Origin: a bacterium
Lineage (GTDB): Bacteria > Desulfobacterota > Binatia > HRBIN30 > CADEER01
NCBI GenBank assembly: GCA_030430165.1
Contig: JAUIGL010000013.1
Span: forward strand, 29,048-93,047
Length of the DNA: 64,000 nucleotides
Direction of reading: 5' to 3'
In this document: one piece after another, positions 1 through 9,659 of the stretch
Layout: each line of letters opens with the position of its first letter
How positions within the stretch are numbered: the first letter of the stretch is position 1
The notes under the pieces: model-generated
What the model was told of the DNA's origin: nothing
The model's input: the letters and a program-made list of their open reading frames with translations, nothing else
Databases searched by the model: none
Translations under genes and position numbers: made by a program

Positions 1-462
1 CAGGGCATCGACGATCTCGATCGAGTAGACGCGCCCGGCGACACGCTCGAGAACCGCGGCCTGGTAGCCCGATCCGGTGCCGACCTCCAGCACCTTCGAG
101 GCCTCGCTCAGCCCGGCGAGCTCGGTCATCAGGGCGACGATGTACGGCTGGCTGATCGTCTGTCCGTGCTCGATCGGCAGCGGTCGGTCGACATAGGCAA
201 ACGCGCGCAATGCGGCCGGCACGAACTCGTGGCGCGGCACCTCACGCATCGCAGCCAGCACCCGCGGATCGCGCACCCCGCGCGCCTCGATCTGCTCTAC
301 CACCATCGCGGCCCGGGGCGCCGCGTACGAATCAGTCAGACGAGCTTGCGAATCGACACTCTCGTCGACGCGCGGAACACACGACGAGGAGCAAGCGCCG
401 AGACACAACGACCCGAGCAGCGTGAAGGATACGCCGCGCAACCTGTTGCCACGGATGAACAC
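1..462 (-). CDS. pcm: Protein-L-isoaspartate O-methyltransferase, lipoprotein-type, C-terminus cut by window edge
   Basis: The enzyme methylates isoaspartyl residues in damaged proteins using S-adenosylmethionine. The visible 154 codons include the family signature [20 protein letters not shown] and the SAM-binding glycine motif [13 protein letters not shown]; the rest runs off the left edge. In frame upstream of the core is a hydrophobic stretch ending in a lipobox (LCLGAC) followed by Ser/Cys residues. The mature protein therefore looks lipid-anchored in the cell envelope rather than cytosolic. No ATG precedes this signal. GTG at 462 (or 480) is the most plausible start; starting at ATG 306 would remove the export signal. 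The GTG starts lie inside a degenerate intergenic word (ggatgaacacgg type), so the exact start is uncertain. The family assignment is firm; the envelope location is inferred. Confidence 0.85.
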   Translation of the reverse strand, partial: MFIRGNRLRGVSFTLLGSLCLGACSSSCVPRVDESVDSQARLTDSYAAPRAAMVVEQIEARGVRDPRVLAAMREVPRHEFVPAALRAFAYVDRPLPIEHGQTISQPYIVALMTELAGLSEASKVLEVGTGSGYQAAVLERVAGRVYSIEIVDAL

Positions 463-528
463 GGCACCACGGAAGAACACGCAGCACACCGAATCAAGCC
501 GCCGTGCCCTCCGTGTTCACCCGTGTCC

Positions 529-927
529 TCAGATCAGGGTTTCGAGGCGGCGTTTCTCGGCGGCGCTGATGTCGCCGATCAGGAAATCGACGATGTTCAA
601 CAAGCTCTCCGGCGCGAACGGCTTGGTGATGTAGTAGTCCGCACCCGCCTGGTAGCCCTCGATGATACTGTCGTCGCCGTCCTTCGCCGTCAGAACGACC
701 ACCGGCGCCTTGACGCCGCTCGCGCGCAGGGCATCGAGGGTCTCGAATCCGTCCATCTCCGGCATCATCAGATCGAGTACGAGTAGATCGATATCGGGAT
801 GCTCGGCGGCAATCGCCAGTGCCTCGTGACCGCTGCTGGCGCCGAGCGCCCGATGACCGCGCGTCTCGATCACCTTGGTCGTCATCCGCAGTGCCAGCTC
901 GTCGTCGTCTACCACCAATACCTGCAC
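529..927 (-). CDS. Single-domain response regulator (CheY/Spo0F type)
   Basis: A 132-residue receiver domain with no output domain. The acidic pocket is DDD at residues 7-9, the phospho-acceptor Asp is D52 in LVLDLMMPEMDG, the switch Thr is T80 in VVLTAKD, and the invariant Lys is K102 in ITKPF. It probably relays phosphate or acts by protein contact. It is divergent from the large hybrid histidine kinase that starts 138 bases away, which has its own receiver and an Hpt domain; the two could form a phosphorelay. That partnership is inferred from position only. The length is normal for a stand-alone receiver. Confidence 0.93.
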   Translation of the reverse strand: MQVLVVDDDELALRMTTKVIETRGHRALGASSGHEALAIAAEHPDIDLLVLDLMMPEMDGFETLDALRASGVKAPVVVLTAKDGDDSIIEGYQAGADYYITKPFAPESLLNIVDFLIGDISAAEKRRLETLI

Positions 928-1064
928 GCCGTACTCCCGCGCTTCGTCATATTTTCGTCCAAAGCGGTTCCTATGCGACGCACAGAAGCGTACACGAGTG
1001 CCAGATCATGTGATCACTCTACGTACGCGACCGCGCGCATGTGGTTTGCATAGGGTAGAACCAC

Positions 1065-4000
1065 ATGGTCCGCAACAACGAATCCGCCGCCGCGCAGGAA
1101 GCACAGCAAGGCGCATACGCCTGGCCGGAGGGCGCGATGGCGCGCCGCGTTCGATCCCGGTCGGCCGCCCTGACCGGGCGGTCGTTGGTCGCCGGACGAC
1201 TGGCGATGATACCGGCGGCGGTTCTGCCGCTGACCATCTTCGTCGGCCTCGCGCCGCAGCGAAGGGCGACCCTCGAGCGGCTCGCCGAGGTCAACTCCGA
1301 AGGCCTGGCATCGCTGGGTGTGTCTGCGGCTTTCTTCGTCCACTACATCATGGCGGTCGACGTGGCCCTCTATCTCGCCTGGGCGATCATCGCCGCCACC
1401 CTGGTGTGGCACAGATCCGACGACTGGCTGCTGTTGATGGTCGCAGCGCTCTTTCTATGCGTCCCGGTCGCGGTGACCCGCCCCGAGGACCTGGCGTGGA
1501 GCGTAAGCGATCCGTGGATGCGCGCGGTCGCGGTGGCTGGGGCCCCGATCATCACGATCCTCGCGACCTTCGCTCTGATCGCCTTTCCCGACGGCCGACT
1601 GGTGCCGCGAAACTGGGCCGTTCTTTTCTCCGTCTCGAGCATGCTGGTGATCGTCCGATACTTGATGTTCCCGCAGTTCAGCCGCCCCGACGGGATCGGC
1701 GCGCCGGTAGACCCGGAGATCAGCGCGGTGCGTTCGATCGCCCTATACGCAATGGCGATGAGCGGCCTGTTCGTCGGCGCCTGGGCGCAGCGCTACCGAT
1801 GGCTGCACGTCTCCGATCCCGAGCAAAGACAGAAAACCAAGTGGATTCAGCTCGGCGGAGCGATCAGCTTCTTCGGCGTCGTCCTGTTTCAGCTGCCCGC
1901 CTTGATGCTGCCCGAGGTGCGTGAGCCAGGCGCGACACGAGTCGCCTACGCGATGATCGGATTGCCCGGCTTCTATTTCTCCCTATCGTGCCTGCCGGTT
2001 GCGATTTGCCTCTCGGCCCTGCGCTACCGCCTGTGGGACATCGACGCGGTCATCAACCGGTCGCTGGTCTACGCGACCCTGACCGCGGTTCTCCTGTTCA
2101 TCTACCTTGCCAGCATCGGGATTCTGCAGTCGTTCGTGCGGATCCTCACCGGCGAGCAGTCGACTGCCGTGGTCGTCGCTTCGACGCTGGCGATCGCCCT
2201 CCTCTTCCATCCGTTGCGCCAGAAGATTCAACAGGGCATCGACCGCGCTCTCTACCCGAAGACGGTCGACCTGCGCGAAGCGATCGCGACTTTCGCGCAC
2301 GAAATCCGCACCCTCATCGGCTTGCCGGCGCTGCTCGAGAACCTCGTCCACCGCACCGCCGACTTGCTCGAGGTCAAACACGCAGCGGTCTACCTGCGCC
2401 GTCCCGGCGAGCCGCCGGACGGTGGGGGGCTCGAGCTGGCGGCGACGCGCGACCTCGGCAACGACGACGCCAAGATGCTGAGGACTTCCGACAGCGCGGA
2501 AGACTGGTCGAACCTGCTCGAGGACCTCGGCCACGGTCGCATCGTCTCCCGCCCCAGTCACCAGGTGTTCCCTCTCCTGGTCCCGCTGCTGACGCCGCAG
2601 CGATCCTCGCATTCCGAGCAATCGCTGGTCGGTGTCCTCGCAGTCGGGCCAAGGCTCGACAACGCGGGATACTCGCACGACGAAAAGGCGACCATCATGG
2701 GTCTCGCCGAACAGGCGGGAACCGCCCTGCACGTCGCCCGGCTCAATCAGGCCAGGCAGGAAGAGGAACGCCGCAGCGAGGCTGCGGAGGCGGCGAACGC
2801 AGCCAAGACTTCCTTTTTCGCCGCAATGAGCCACGAGATTCGCACACCACTCAACGCGGTCATCGGCATGACCAGCTTGCTGCTCGACTCGAAGCTCGAC
2901 CGCGACCAGCGCGAATGCGCCGACACGATTCGAACCAGCAGCGAGACGCTACTCCAGCTGATCAACAGCGTCCTCGACTTCTCCCGTATCGAATCCGGCC
3001 GTCTCGAGCTCGAGAACGCGACCTTCGACCTCTCCGAGTGCATCGAGGCGGCGATGGACCTCGCGGCGGCGGCCGCCAACGAAAAGCGGATCGATCTGTC
3101 CTACCAGATCGATTCCGACGTCCCGCACTTCCTGATCGGCGACGGCAACCGCATCCGTCAGATCGTCACCAACTTCACGACCAACGCCGTCAAGTTCACC
3201 GAACGCGGCTCGGTGTCGATCCATGCGCGGCTCGTGTCGAGCGAAGAGGATCTGGAAGATCGCGTGCGGATCGAGCTGGGAGTGCACGACACCGGAGCGG
3301 GCATCCCACCGGATCGAATTCGCGGCCTCTTCGAACCCTTCATGCAGCTCGAGGCGTCGACGCAACGCAAGTTCGGCGGCAGCGGCCTCGGGCTCGCCAT
3401 CTCGAAACAACTCGCCGAGCTCATGGGCGGCACGGTGTGGGCGGAGAGCACGGGTCGCGACGGCGACGGCTCGACCTTCTACTGCTCGATCCCCCTGCAA
3501 CCGGCCGGCGAGGTCGATGCCAGCGATCGAGCCGACCTCCCGCCCCTGCGGGGACGACGTGCGACGGTCGCCCTCCCCGACCAGCCAACCCGCGCGATCG
3601 TACAGCGAATCCTCGAAGAAGTCGGATTCACCGCCGAGATCGGCGACGTACTTCCCGGCACGGACGACAGCCCCGATCTCCTGGTCGTCGAGGAGGAGGA
3701 GCTCGAGCAGGCGCGCCGGGCCGCAGGCACTCGCGACCTCCGGGTGATCGCCTTGCGCTACGCCTCGGAATTGAACGGCGACCCGATCGACGAGCACAGC
3801 GCATTCCTCACCCGGCCGGTGAAGCCGCGCGCGCTCGTGCGCGCAGTACGACGGGTCTTCTCGTTGCCGAAGGACTCACACTCGAACGAACAAGAGCCCG
3901 CCTTCGACCGAAGCCTCGCCGAGCGCTACCCGCTGCGCCTGCTGCTCGCCGAGGACGTCACCGTCAACCAGCTGCTCGCCACCAAGCTGCTCGCCAAGAT

Positions 4001-4718
4001 GGGCTACCGGGTCGACATCGCCGGCAACGGGATCGAAGCGCTCGAGGCCCTGCGGCGCCAGGACTACGACGTCGTCTTCCTCGACATGCAGATGCCGGTG
4101 ATGGACGGGATCGCGACCGCGCGCCGCATCGCCGACAGTTGGCCCGAGCAACGCCGCCCCTGGATGATCGCGCTCACCGCCAACGCCTTGTCCGGCGACC
4201 GCGAGAAGTGTTTGGCTGCCGGAATGAGCGACTTCCTCACCAAGCCAATCCGCGTCGGCGAGCTGAAGGCGGCACTGGTCCGCGCCGGCGAGCGGCGCAG
4301 AAGAGCGGCGCCCGGAAACCCCGCTGCCTCGGCTGTGCAGTCGGGGGACGCGACACCGATGCTCGACCGCAGCGTCCTCGCCGAGCTGCGCGCGACGCTC
4401 GACGACCACGACGCCGACGACTTCATCCAATCGCTCATCACCGATTACAGTGAAAAGTCGCCGTCCTTCGTCGAGCAGATGCGAGCCGCCGTGAATAGCG
4501 ACGACCACGAGAGCTGGGTGCTCGCAGCGCACACCCTCAAGGGGCAGAGCGGACTGATCGGCGCCTTGCGCGTCAGCTTGCTCTGCCAGCGGCTCGAGCA
4601 ACTCGGCTGGCCCCCTTCGCCCGACGATACCGACGCCGCGCTCCGCGAGCTCGAGAAGGCGCTCGGCGAAGCGCGCGACCAACTGCACAAAGCTCCCCGC
4701 ACAGCGCCGCCCGCCTGA
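1065..4718 (+). CDS. Hybrid sensor histidine kinase with membrane N-terminus, GAF, HisKA, HATPase, REC and Hpt domains
   Basis: A 1217-residue phosphorelay kinase. Residues about 35-390 hold many hydrophobic segments. A GAF-like region follows (about 400-570), then a coiled linker and the HisKA box AMSHEIRTPLN with phospho-His H590. The HATPase domain has its N box (IVTNFTTNAVKF), G1 (DTGAGI) and G2 (GGSGLGLAI). A stretch around 830-930 resembles a receiver that has lost its Asp pocket. A complete receiver follows with phospho-Asp D1007 in VVFLDMQMPVMDG, and a C-terminal Hpt domain with H1156 in AAHTLKGQSGL. All steps of a His-Asp-His relay are thus in one chain, and the Hpt could pass phosphate to the divergent CheY-like protein. 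The signal sensed is unknown; the membrane region lacks a recognised periplasmic sensor domain. Confidence 0.93.
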   Translation: MVRNNESAAAQEAQQGAYAWPEGAMARRVRSRSAALTGRSLVAGRLAMIPAAVLPLTIFVGLAPQRRATLERLAEVNSEGLASLGVSAAFFVHYIMAVDVALYLAWAIIAATLVWHRSDDWLLLMVAALFLCVPVAVTRPEDLAWSVSDPWMRAVAVAGAPIITILATFALIAFPDGRLVPRNWAVLFSVSSMLVIVRYLMFPQFSRPDGIGAPVDPEISAVRSIALYAMAMSGLFVGAWAQRYRWLHVSDPEQRQKTKWIQLGGAISFFGVVLFQLPALMLPEVREPGATRVAYAMIGLPGFYFSLSCLPVAICLSALRYRLWDIDAVINRSLVYATLTAVLLFIYLASIGILQSFVRILTGEQSTAVVVASTLAIALLFHPLRQKIQQGIDRALYPKTVDLREAIATFAHEIRTLIGLPALLENLVHRTADLLEVKHAAVYLRRPGEPPDGGGLELAATRDLGNDDAKMLRTSDSAEDWSNLLEDLGHGRIVSRPSHQVFPLLVPLLTPQRSSHSEQSLVGVLAVGPRLDNAGYSHDEKATIMGLAEQAGTALHVARLNQARQEEERRSEAAEAANAAKTSFFAAMSHEIRTPLNAVIGMTSLLLDSKLDRDQRECADTIRTSSETLLQLINSVLDFSRIESGRLELENATFDLSECIEAAMDLAAAAANEKRIDLSYQIDSDVPHFLIGDGNRIRQIVTNFTTNAVKFTERGSVSIHARLVSSEEDLEDRVRIELGVHDTGAGIPPDRIRGLFEPFMQLEASTQRKFGGSGLGLAISKQLAELMGGTVWAESTGRDGDGSTFYCSIPLQPAGEVDASDRADLPPLRGRRATVALPDQPTRAIVQRILEEVGFTAEIGDVLPGTDDSPDLLVVEEEELEQARRAAGTRDLRVIALRYASELNGDPIDEHSAFLTRPVKPRALVRAVRRVFSLPKDSHSNEQEPAFDRSLAERYPLRLLLAEDVTVNQLLATKLLAKMGYRVDIAGNGIEALEALRRQDYDVVFLDMQMPVMDGIATARRIADSWPEQRRPWMIALTANALSGDREKCLAAGMSDFLTKPIRVGELKAALVRAGERRRRAAPGNPAASAVQSGDATPMLDRSVLAELRATLDDHDADDFIQSLITDYSEKSPSFVEQMRAAVNSDDHESWVLAAHTLKGQSGLIGALRVSLLCQRLEQLGWPPSPDDTDAALRELEKALGEARDQLHKAPRTAPPA

Positions 4719-4832
4719 CCTCGGGACCGACCCGCACGGCGCTACGCAATCGCACCGGCAAGCAAAGTTTCTAGTTGACGACCCATCACGATGCGAGGAT
4801 CGTCGCCTATGCAGAAACGTAGGGGTGGGGTG

Positions 4833-7800
4833 ATGGTGAAGCCTTGGGTTGGAAGTCTGGTTGGCGCCCTAGCGTGCGGATGGGCAGTACCGGCACAAGC
4901 AGCCGACTGCGGCAGCGGCGACTTCGCTCTCGACCTGGCTGGAACGACCACTCTGCAGATCGCCCTGTCCTGGCAGCCCGTCGCCGGCGCCGCCAGCTAC
5001 CTGCTCGAACGCGACGACGACCCGACCTTCTCTTCTCCCGAACAGTACACGCTGTCGACTGCGACGACCGGCTACGGCGACACCGGCAAGCAACCAGACG
5101 ACCGCAAGCGGTTCGACGCAAACACCTGCATCGGCGGCTCGCTAGCCGGCCGCCGCTGTCGCCGCGACGCCGACTGCCCGAGCGGCACCTGCCCCGGACT
5201 CGAGGCCGGTCAGACCCACTTCTATCGCGTGCGCGCCCCGCTCTCAGGCGGCGGCGAGTTGGTATCGGACTGTGAAAGCGCAGTCCTGGCCGACGCGCCG
5301 GTGCGCGGTGTAGCCGGCGACCTGTGGGCCGACTTCGTCCTCGGGCAGCCCGACTTCGGCACCAACCAGATCCGCAAGACCACTGCGACGGCGGCGCAGT
5401 TTCCCGGCGGCGTCTACGTCGACCGCAGCGTGCAGCCAAACCGAGTCCTGATCAGCGACACCAACCACAACCGCATTCTCGGCTTCGACTCGCTCGGGAC
5501 CTGCGACGGCAGCGGACCGAGCTGCACTGCGGACGCCGACTGCGCGGCCGGCCAATCGTGCGAGATCGACCTGAATCTGACTCCGAGCGTGGTCCTCGGA
5601 CAGTTCGCAGCGGTCGACCAGTCGGCTTGCAACGGCGACGGCACCGGCCAACTCTATCCCGACCGCGCCGACGCCGCCGCCGACACTCTCTGCCTGATTC
5701 ATCCCGAGCAGATCAGCATCGCCGAGACGATCACCGGCTCGGTAATCGCCCGGAGCCCGTCCGGCTCGTATCTGGTCCCCGACATTCTCAATCACCGGGT
5801 ATTGGAATACGACGACCCGTTCGCGAGCGACGCGGTCGCCGACGCGGTGCTCGGGCAGGCCGACTTCGCCGCCAACCAGTGCAACCGCGGCGCAACCCAA
5901 CCCTCGTGCGACAGCCTGTGCCTGCACGGCTCACTGGCGCCGCTCACCGGTGTCACCTTCGACGGCGCGGGCAACCTGTGGGTCGCCGACCCCAGCAACG
6001 CGCGCGTGCTGCGCTATCCGAGCTCGGGCGGGTCGATCGCGACGACCGCCGATGTGGTGCTCGGCCAGAACGATTGCCAGTCGAACGTACGTCGCACGAC
6101 GGCGGAGCCCGGAATCCTCAGCAAGCTCGGGTATCCGTCGGACGTCGCGTTCGACGCGGCAACCGGCTCACTCTTCGTCGCCGATCCGCTGCAGCAGTAC
6201 CAGTGGTCGCGGGTGCTCGAGTACGAGCCGCGCCCGGATCTGTGCAGCGGAGCCGACTTCTGTACGGGCATGCCGGCGGCGCGCGCGCTGTTCAACGGCG
6301 AGCTCGATTGGTCGTCAGCGCTGGACGGTGTGGACGACGCGATCCAGGTCGCCGACAGCCCGGAGCTGCGCATCGGCGACTCGTTCGCCCTCGAGCTGTG
6401 GGTCAAGCTGACCACCACCGCGCAGAACGAGGCCTACCTGCTCAACCGCGACGATCGCTACGGGATTGCGTTCGGTATCGCCCCCGACACCGTCGAGCTC
6501 ATCGCCGCCGGTGTCAGCGGACCGTGCGATCCGGCGCCGCTCAGCGCGATCACGGTCGACGACACCGAGTGGCACCACATCGTGTACTCGTACGACGCAT
6601 CCTCCGACACCTGGTCGGGCTACCGCGACGGCAGCGAGCAGTTCGCCACCACCTGCGACTTCGCCCTCGCCACCGACGCCGCCTCGCTCACAATCGGCGC
6701 GGCCGATCCGGCGAGCGGGTTCGCTGCGGCGCACATTGACGAGGTGGCGATTTACGACGACGCGCTCTCCGCCGCCGCGGTGCAAGCCCACTTCGATGCC
6801 GGCGCGGAGTACCGCAACACCGTCCTCGCCGACGCGCCGGTCGCCTATTGGCGTCTTGGAGAAGAGACGGGGGCGACCACCGCAACCGACGAGGTCGGCA
6901 GTCACCACGGCAGCTACGGCGCCGGCGCGGCGACCCACGCAAAGGGCGCCCTACAGAAGCTCTCCTGTAACTTTGCGTTCGGCGGCCTCGCCCCGAGCGA
7001 GCTCGAGCTGGATCCGATCGAGCACGCGCTCTGGGTCCAGAGCTCCTGCTTCTACACTGAAATGTTCGACCTCGACGAGGCGGTGCCGACGTCGCGCTTC
7101 GCCACCCGTGTGCCACAGGCGAGCGGCATGGCCCTCGACGAAGAAGGAAGCCTCTACGTCGCCGGCCGCTGGGAGAACGTGTACCGCTACCACCGCTCGA
7201 TCCTCGGACTCGACCAGACGGCCAAGGACCAACAGCGCGAGCTGGTGTTCAGCGGGCAAGCGGAGACCACCGCCGACGCCTTTCGCTTCGGTTCGGGAGT
7301 CACTCTGTTCGGCGACCAGCTGATCGTCGCCGACTGGCATCGGATCCTAATCTGGAATCAATTCGACCCGACCGCGGCGACCAACGGTCAGCCGGCCGAT
7401 GAGGTCTACGGCGAGCCGGACTTCGTCTCACAGAATTTCGACGAGGCTTTCTCCTATCCGCAAGTCGCCGGCGGCAAGCTGTGGGTCAACCGAACTCTCG
7501 CCGGCCACGACCACGAGATCCTCGCCTTCGATGCGCCAATGCACGCAGGTGCGCCGGTCGCCGAGCAGATTCCGCTGCGCAAGCCCGGTTTCGCCGGCCA
7601 ACCGGTCACCGACGATCCCGAGTCGCGCAGAATCTGCGTCTACAACGCCGACCAGATCGACTTCGCCGTGGCCGCCGACGGGGACGAAGTCTGGGTCGCC
7701 GACCGCAGCGGCAGCCGCGTCTTCCGCATCGCCAACGTGCTCGGCGCGCGCGACCCGCAGGACGATCCGTTCGTCGACGTCATTCTCGGGCAGAAAGCAG

Positions 7801-9428
7801 CGGGCTGCGACGACGGCGGAAGCTGCGTCACCTGCGACCCGTGCAATCTCGACCTCTGCCCCGGCGGAGCGTTGCCCGGGGTCGTCGCTCTCTGCAACCA
7901 AGGACAGAGCACACCCAGCGCGAGCAGCCTGTGCTGGACCTACGACCTCAGCGTCGACGCGACCGGCAATCTATGGATCGCCGACAACGGCGGCGAGGCC
8001 GGCACCAACCGGCGCATCCTGCAGTTCGACGCAAACTCGTTCCCGACCGCGGCGACACCGGCGCCGGTGTTCGGACTCGCAGCGACGCGGGTGTTCGGCA
8101 CCGGCGGCGATTTCGAGATCGCCGGCCCCACTCAGGCGGGGTTCGATGACGTCCAGATCAGCCCGTTCAAGCCGGCCTTCCATACCGGCGGACCGATGCT
8201 GGTCGGCAACAACCCCTACTCGTCGCAGCGTTTCCCTCTCGTCTACCTCGATCCGCTCGCAGAGGCCCTGCCGCAACTGATCCTCGGCGACTTCACCTCG
8301 TACCCGCGCGGCAGCCACTTTTTCGATCAGGACGGCAATCTCTACTTCGCCGACTCCAACTGGTCGCGGGTGCTCATCTATCTCGACCCGCTCGGCGGCT
8401 TCGTCGCACCAGCGGCGACTCCTACGCCCAACGGCACCGACACACCGACTCGGACCAACACACCACCGCCGACCACGCCGCCAACCGCCACCGACACCCC
8501 GACACCGACGCCGATCGACCACGCCTATCCGGCCGAGGTCGTCGCCGACTCGCCCGTCGGTTACTGGCGCCTCGGCGAGCCGTCGGGAACCCTGGCGCGC
8601 GACGCCGTCGGCGACAACGACGGTACCTACGTCGGCGGACCGCTGCTGGGCGAACCCGGGATTCCCTTCGGCGATCCCGACAGCGCGGTTCGCTTCGACA
8701 CCGGCGGAGATCAAGTATCGGTGCCGGACGCCCCGGAGCTGCGCCTGACCGATTCGTTCGCCATCGAGCTATGGGTCAAGCTGACGACGACCAACCAGAC
8801 CTCGAAGTACCTGGTCGATCGAGCCAACCTCTTCGCCGTGATCTACGGCTACCTCGGTGGCCACGTCGAGATCTTCGCGCCGGGAGCGGCCGGTCCGTGC
8901 AATCCGCGCCCGGCGAGCGCGATCGCGATCCCCGATACCGAGTGGCACCACCTGGTTTACTCTTACGAGGACGCCACCGACACATGGAGCGGCTATCGAG
9001 ACGGCGCGGAAGTCTTCTCGGTCACCTGCGAGTTCGCTCTCAACACCAACCCTGCCGGATTGTCTTTCGGTTCGGCCGGAGGTCCCGGCCAGGTCGCCGC
9101 GACCATCGACGAGATCGCGCTCTACGACCACGCTCTGAGCGCCGAGCGGGTGGCGGCGCACTACCGGACCGCGACCTGCGGCAACGACACGGTCGAAGGC
9201 ATCGAGGATTGCGACGACGGCGCCGACAATGGGACCGGCAAGTCGTGCTGCACGGCGACCTGCAGCTTCAAGCCCGACGGCAACGCCAGCTGCGACGGCA
9301 ACTACTGCACCCGCCCGGACAACTGCAGCGGCGGCGTATGCACACCCGGCACCTGCGCCGACGGCGGCCCCTGCACCGCATGCGGAGGAACCTGCGCCAA
9401 CACGGGCGACACCTGCGTCTGTCAGTAG
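4833..9428 (+). CDS. Large secreted NHL-repeat / LamG protein with Cys-rich C-terminus
   Basis: A 1531-residue secreted protein. The start at 4833 is chosen because it follows a purine-rich RBS (aggggtgggg) and begins a clean signal peptide (MVKPW...AVPAQA); ATGs at 4791 and 4809 are also in frame. Several NHL-type propeller blades are visible (for example ISDTNHNRILGFDS, WVADPSNARVLRYPS, WIADNGGE...RRILQFD). There are two LamG/concanavalin-like modules: one at about 6310-6950 that interrupts a blade, and one at about 8520-9170 after a Thr/Pro linker. Short Cys-rich inserts (CTADADCAAGQSC type) are scattered through the chain, and the tail is Cys-rich with a CDDGADNGTG motif. It probably acts outside the cell as an adhesin or glycan-binding protein; no enzyme motif is visible. 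A G/C hairpin follows the stop codon. Confidence 0.85.
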   Translation: MVKPWVGSLVGALACGWAVPAQAADCGSGDFALDLAGTTTLQIALSWQPVAGAASYLLERDDDPTFSSPEQYTLSTATTGYGDTGKQPDDRKRFDANTCIGGSLAGRRCRRDADCPSGTCPGLEAGQTHFYRVRAPLSGGGELVSDCESAVLADAPVRGVAGDLWADFVLGQPDFGTNQIRKTTATAAQFPGGVYVDRSVQPNRVLISDTNHNRILGFDSLGTCDGSGPSCTADADCAAGQSCEIDLNLTPSVVLGQFAAVDQSACNGDGTGQLYPDRADAAADTLCLIHPEQISIAETITGSVIARSPSGSYLVPDILNHRVLEYDDPFASDAVADAVLGQADFAANQCNRGATQPSCDSLCLHGSLAPLTGVTFDGAGNLWVADPSNARVLRYPSSGGSIATTADVVLGQNDCQSNVRRTTAEPGILSKLGYPSDVAFDAATGSLFVADPLQQYQWSRVLEYEPRPDLCSGADFCTGMPAARALFNGELDWSSALDGVDDAIQVADSPELRIGDSFALELWVKLTTTAQNEAYLLNRDDRYGIAFGIAPDTVELIAAGVSGPCDPAPLSAITVDDTEWHHIVYSYDASSDTWSGYRDGSEQFATTCDFALATDAASLTIGAADPASGFAAAHIDEVAIYDDALSAAAVQAHFDAGAEYRNTVLADAPVAYWRLGEETGATTATDEVGSHHGSYGAGAATHAKGALQKLSCNFAFGGLAPSELELDPIEHALWVQSSCFYTEMFDLDEAVPTSRFATRVPQASGMALDEEGSLYVAGRWENVYRYHRSILGLDQTAKDQQRELVFSGQAETTADAFRFGSGVTLFGDQLIVADWHRILIWNQFDPTAATNGQPADEVYGEPDFVSQNFDEAFSYPQVAGGKLWVNRTLAGHDHEILAFDAPMHAGAPVAEQIPLRKPGFAGQPVTDDPESRRICVYNADQIDFAVAADGDEVWVADRSGSRVFRIANVLGARDPQDDPFVDVILGQKAAGCDDGGSCVTCDPCNLDLCPGGALPGVVALCNQGQSTPSASSLCWTYDLSVDATGNLWIADNGGEAGTNRRILQFDANSFPTAATPAPVFGLAATRVFGTGGDFEIAGPTQAGFDDVQISPFKPAFHTGGPMLVGNNPYSSQRFPLVYLDPLAEALPQLILGDFTSYPRGSHFFDQDGNLYFADSNWSRVLIYLDPLGGFVAPAATPTPNGTDTPTRTNTPPPTTPPTATDTPTPTPIDHAYPAEVVADSPVGYWRLGEPSGTLARDAVGDNDGTYVGGPLLGEPGIPFGDPDSAVRFDTGGDQVSVPDAPELRLTDSFAIELWVKLTTTNQTSKYLVDRANLFAVIYGYLGGHVEIFAPGAAGPCNPRPASAIAIPDTEWHHLVYSYEDATDTWSGYRDGAEVFSVTCEFALNTNPAGLSFGSAGGPGQVAATIDEIALYDHALSAERVAAHYRTATCGNDTVEGIEDCDDGADNGTGKSCCTATCSFKPDGNASCDGNYCTRPDNCSGGVCTPGTCADGGPCTACGGTCANTGDTCVCQ

Positions 9429-9447
9429 GGGCGCCCGCCGGGCGCCC
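9429..9447 (+). terminator. G/C hairpin directly after the NHL/LamG gene
   Basis: Two copies of the 8-mer GGGCGCCC separated by GCC lie immediately after the TAG stop codon. The 8-mer is itself palindromic, so the copies can pair with each other. There is no T-run, so intrinsic termination is only plausible; the hairpin could instead stabilise the 3' end. The next gene is convergent. Confidence 0.35.
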
Positions 9448-9448
9448 A

Positions 9449-9650
9449 GGATCTGGGAGCTATCGGGCGCCCGCCGGCGCCCGGTTCCGGGAGCTGGGAG
9501 CTGGGGAGGATCAGGTTCTACGGTTTCGGGCGCGCCCGCAAGGCGCGTTGGGCCGAGAAATTGAGAAGAACTCGCCGGCGATGCCGGCCACCTCCCCCAG
9601 ATCCCAGATCCTAGCTCCCAGATCCCCTTAAGCAGTTGCCGGCGCAGCCG
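9449..9650. repeat. Short-word repeat region in a convergent intergenic gap
   Basis: The gap between the NHL/LamG gene and the carboxylase gene is filled with short words such as gggagctgggagctggg, gggcgcccgccggcgccc, and the reverse-complement set agatcccagatcctagctcccagatccc near 9597-9627. The left and right halves are partly complementary, so a long irregular stem could form. No open reading frame with coding character was seen here. This looks like a genome-specific intergenic repeat, not a mobile element. Confidence 0.4.
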
Positions 9651-9659
9651 GCCTCCATC

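Noticed and set aside
1988..4453. Long plus-strand open frame of 821 codons inside the histidine kinase gene
   Set aside because: It overlaps the kinase completely, has Arg/Pro/Gly-rich low-complexity translation and no ribosome site. It is a high-GC shadow.
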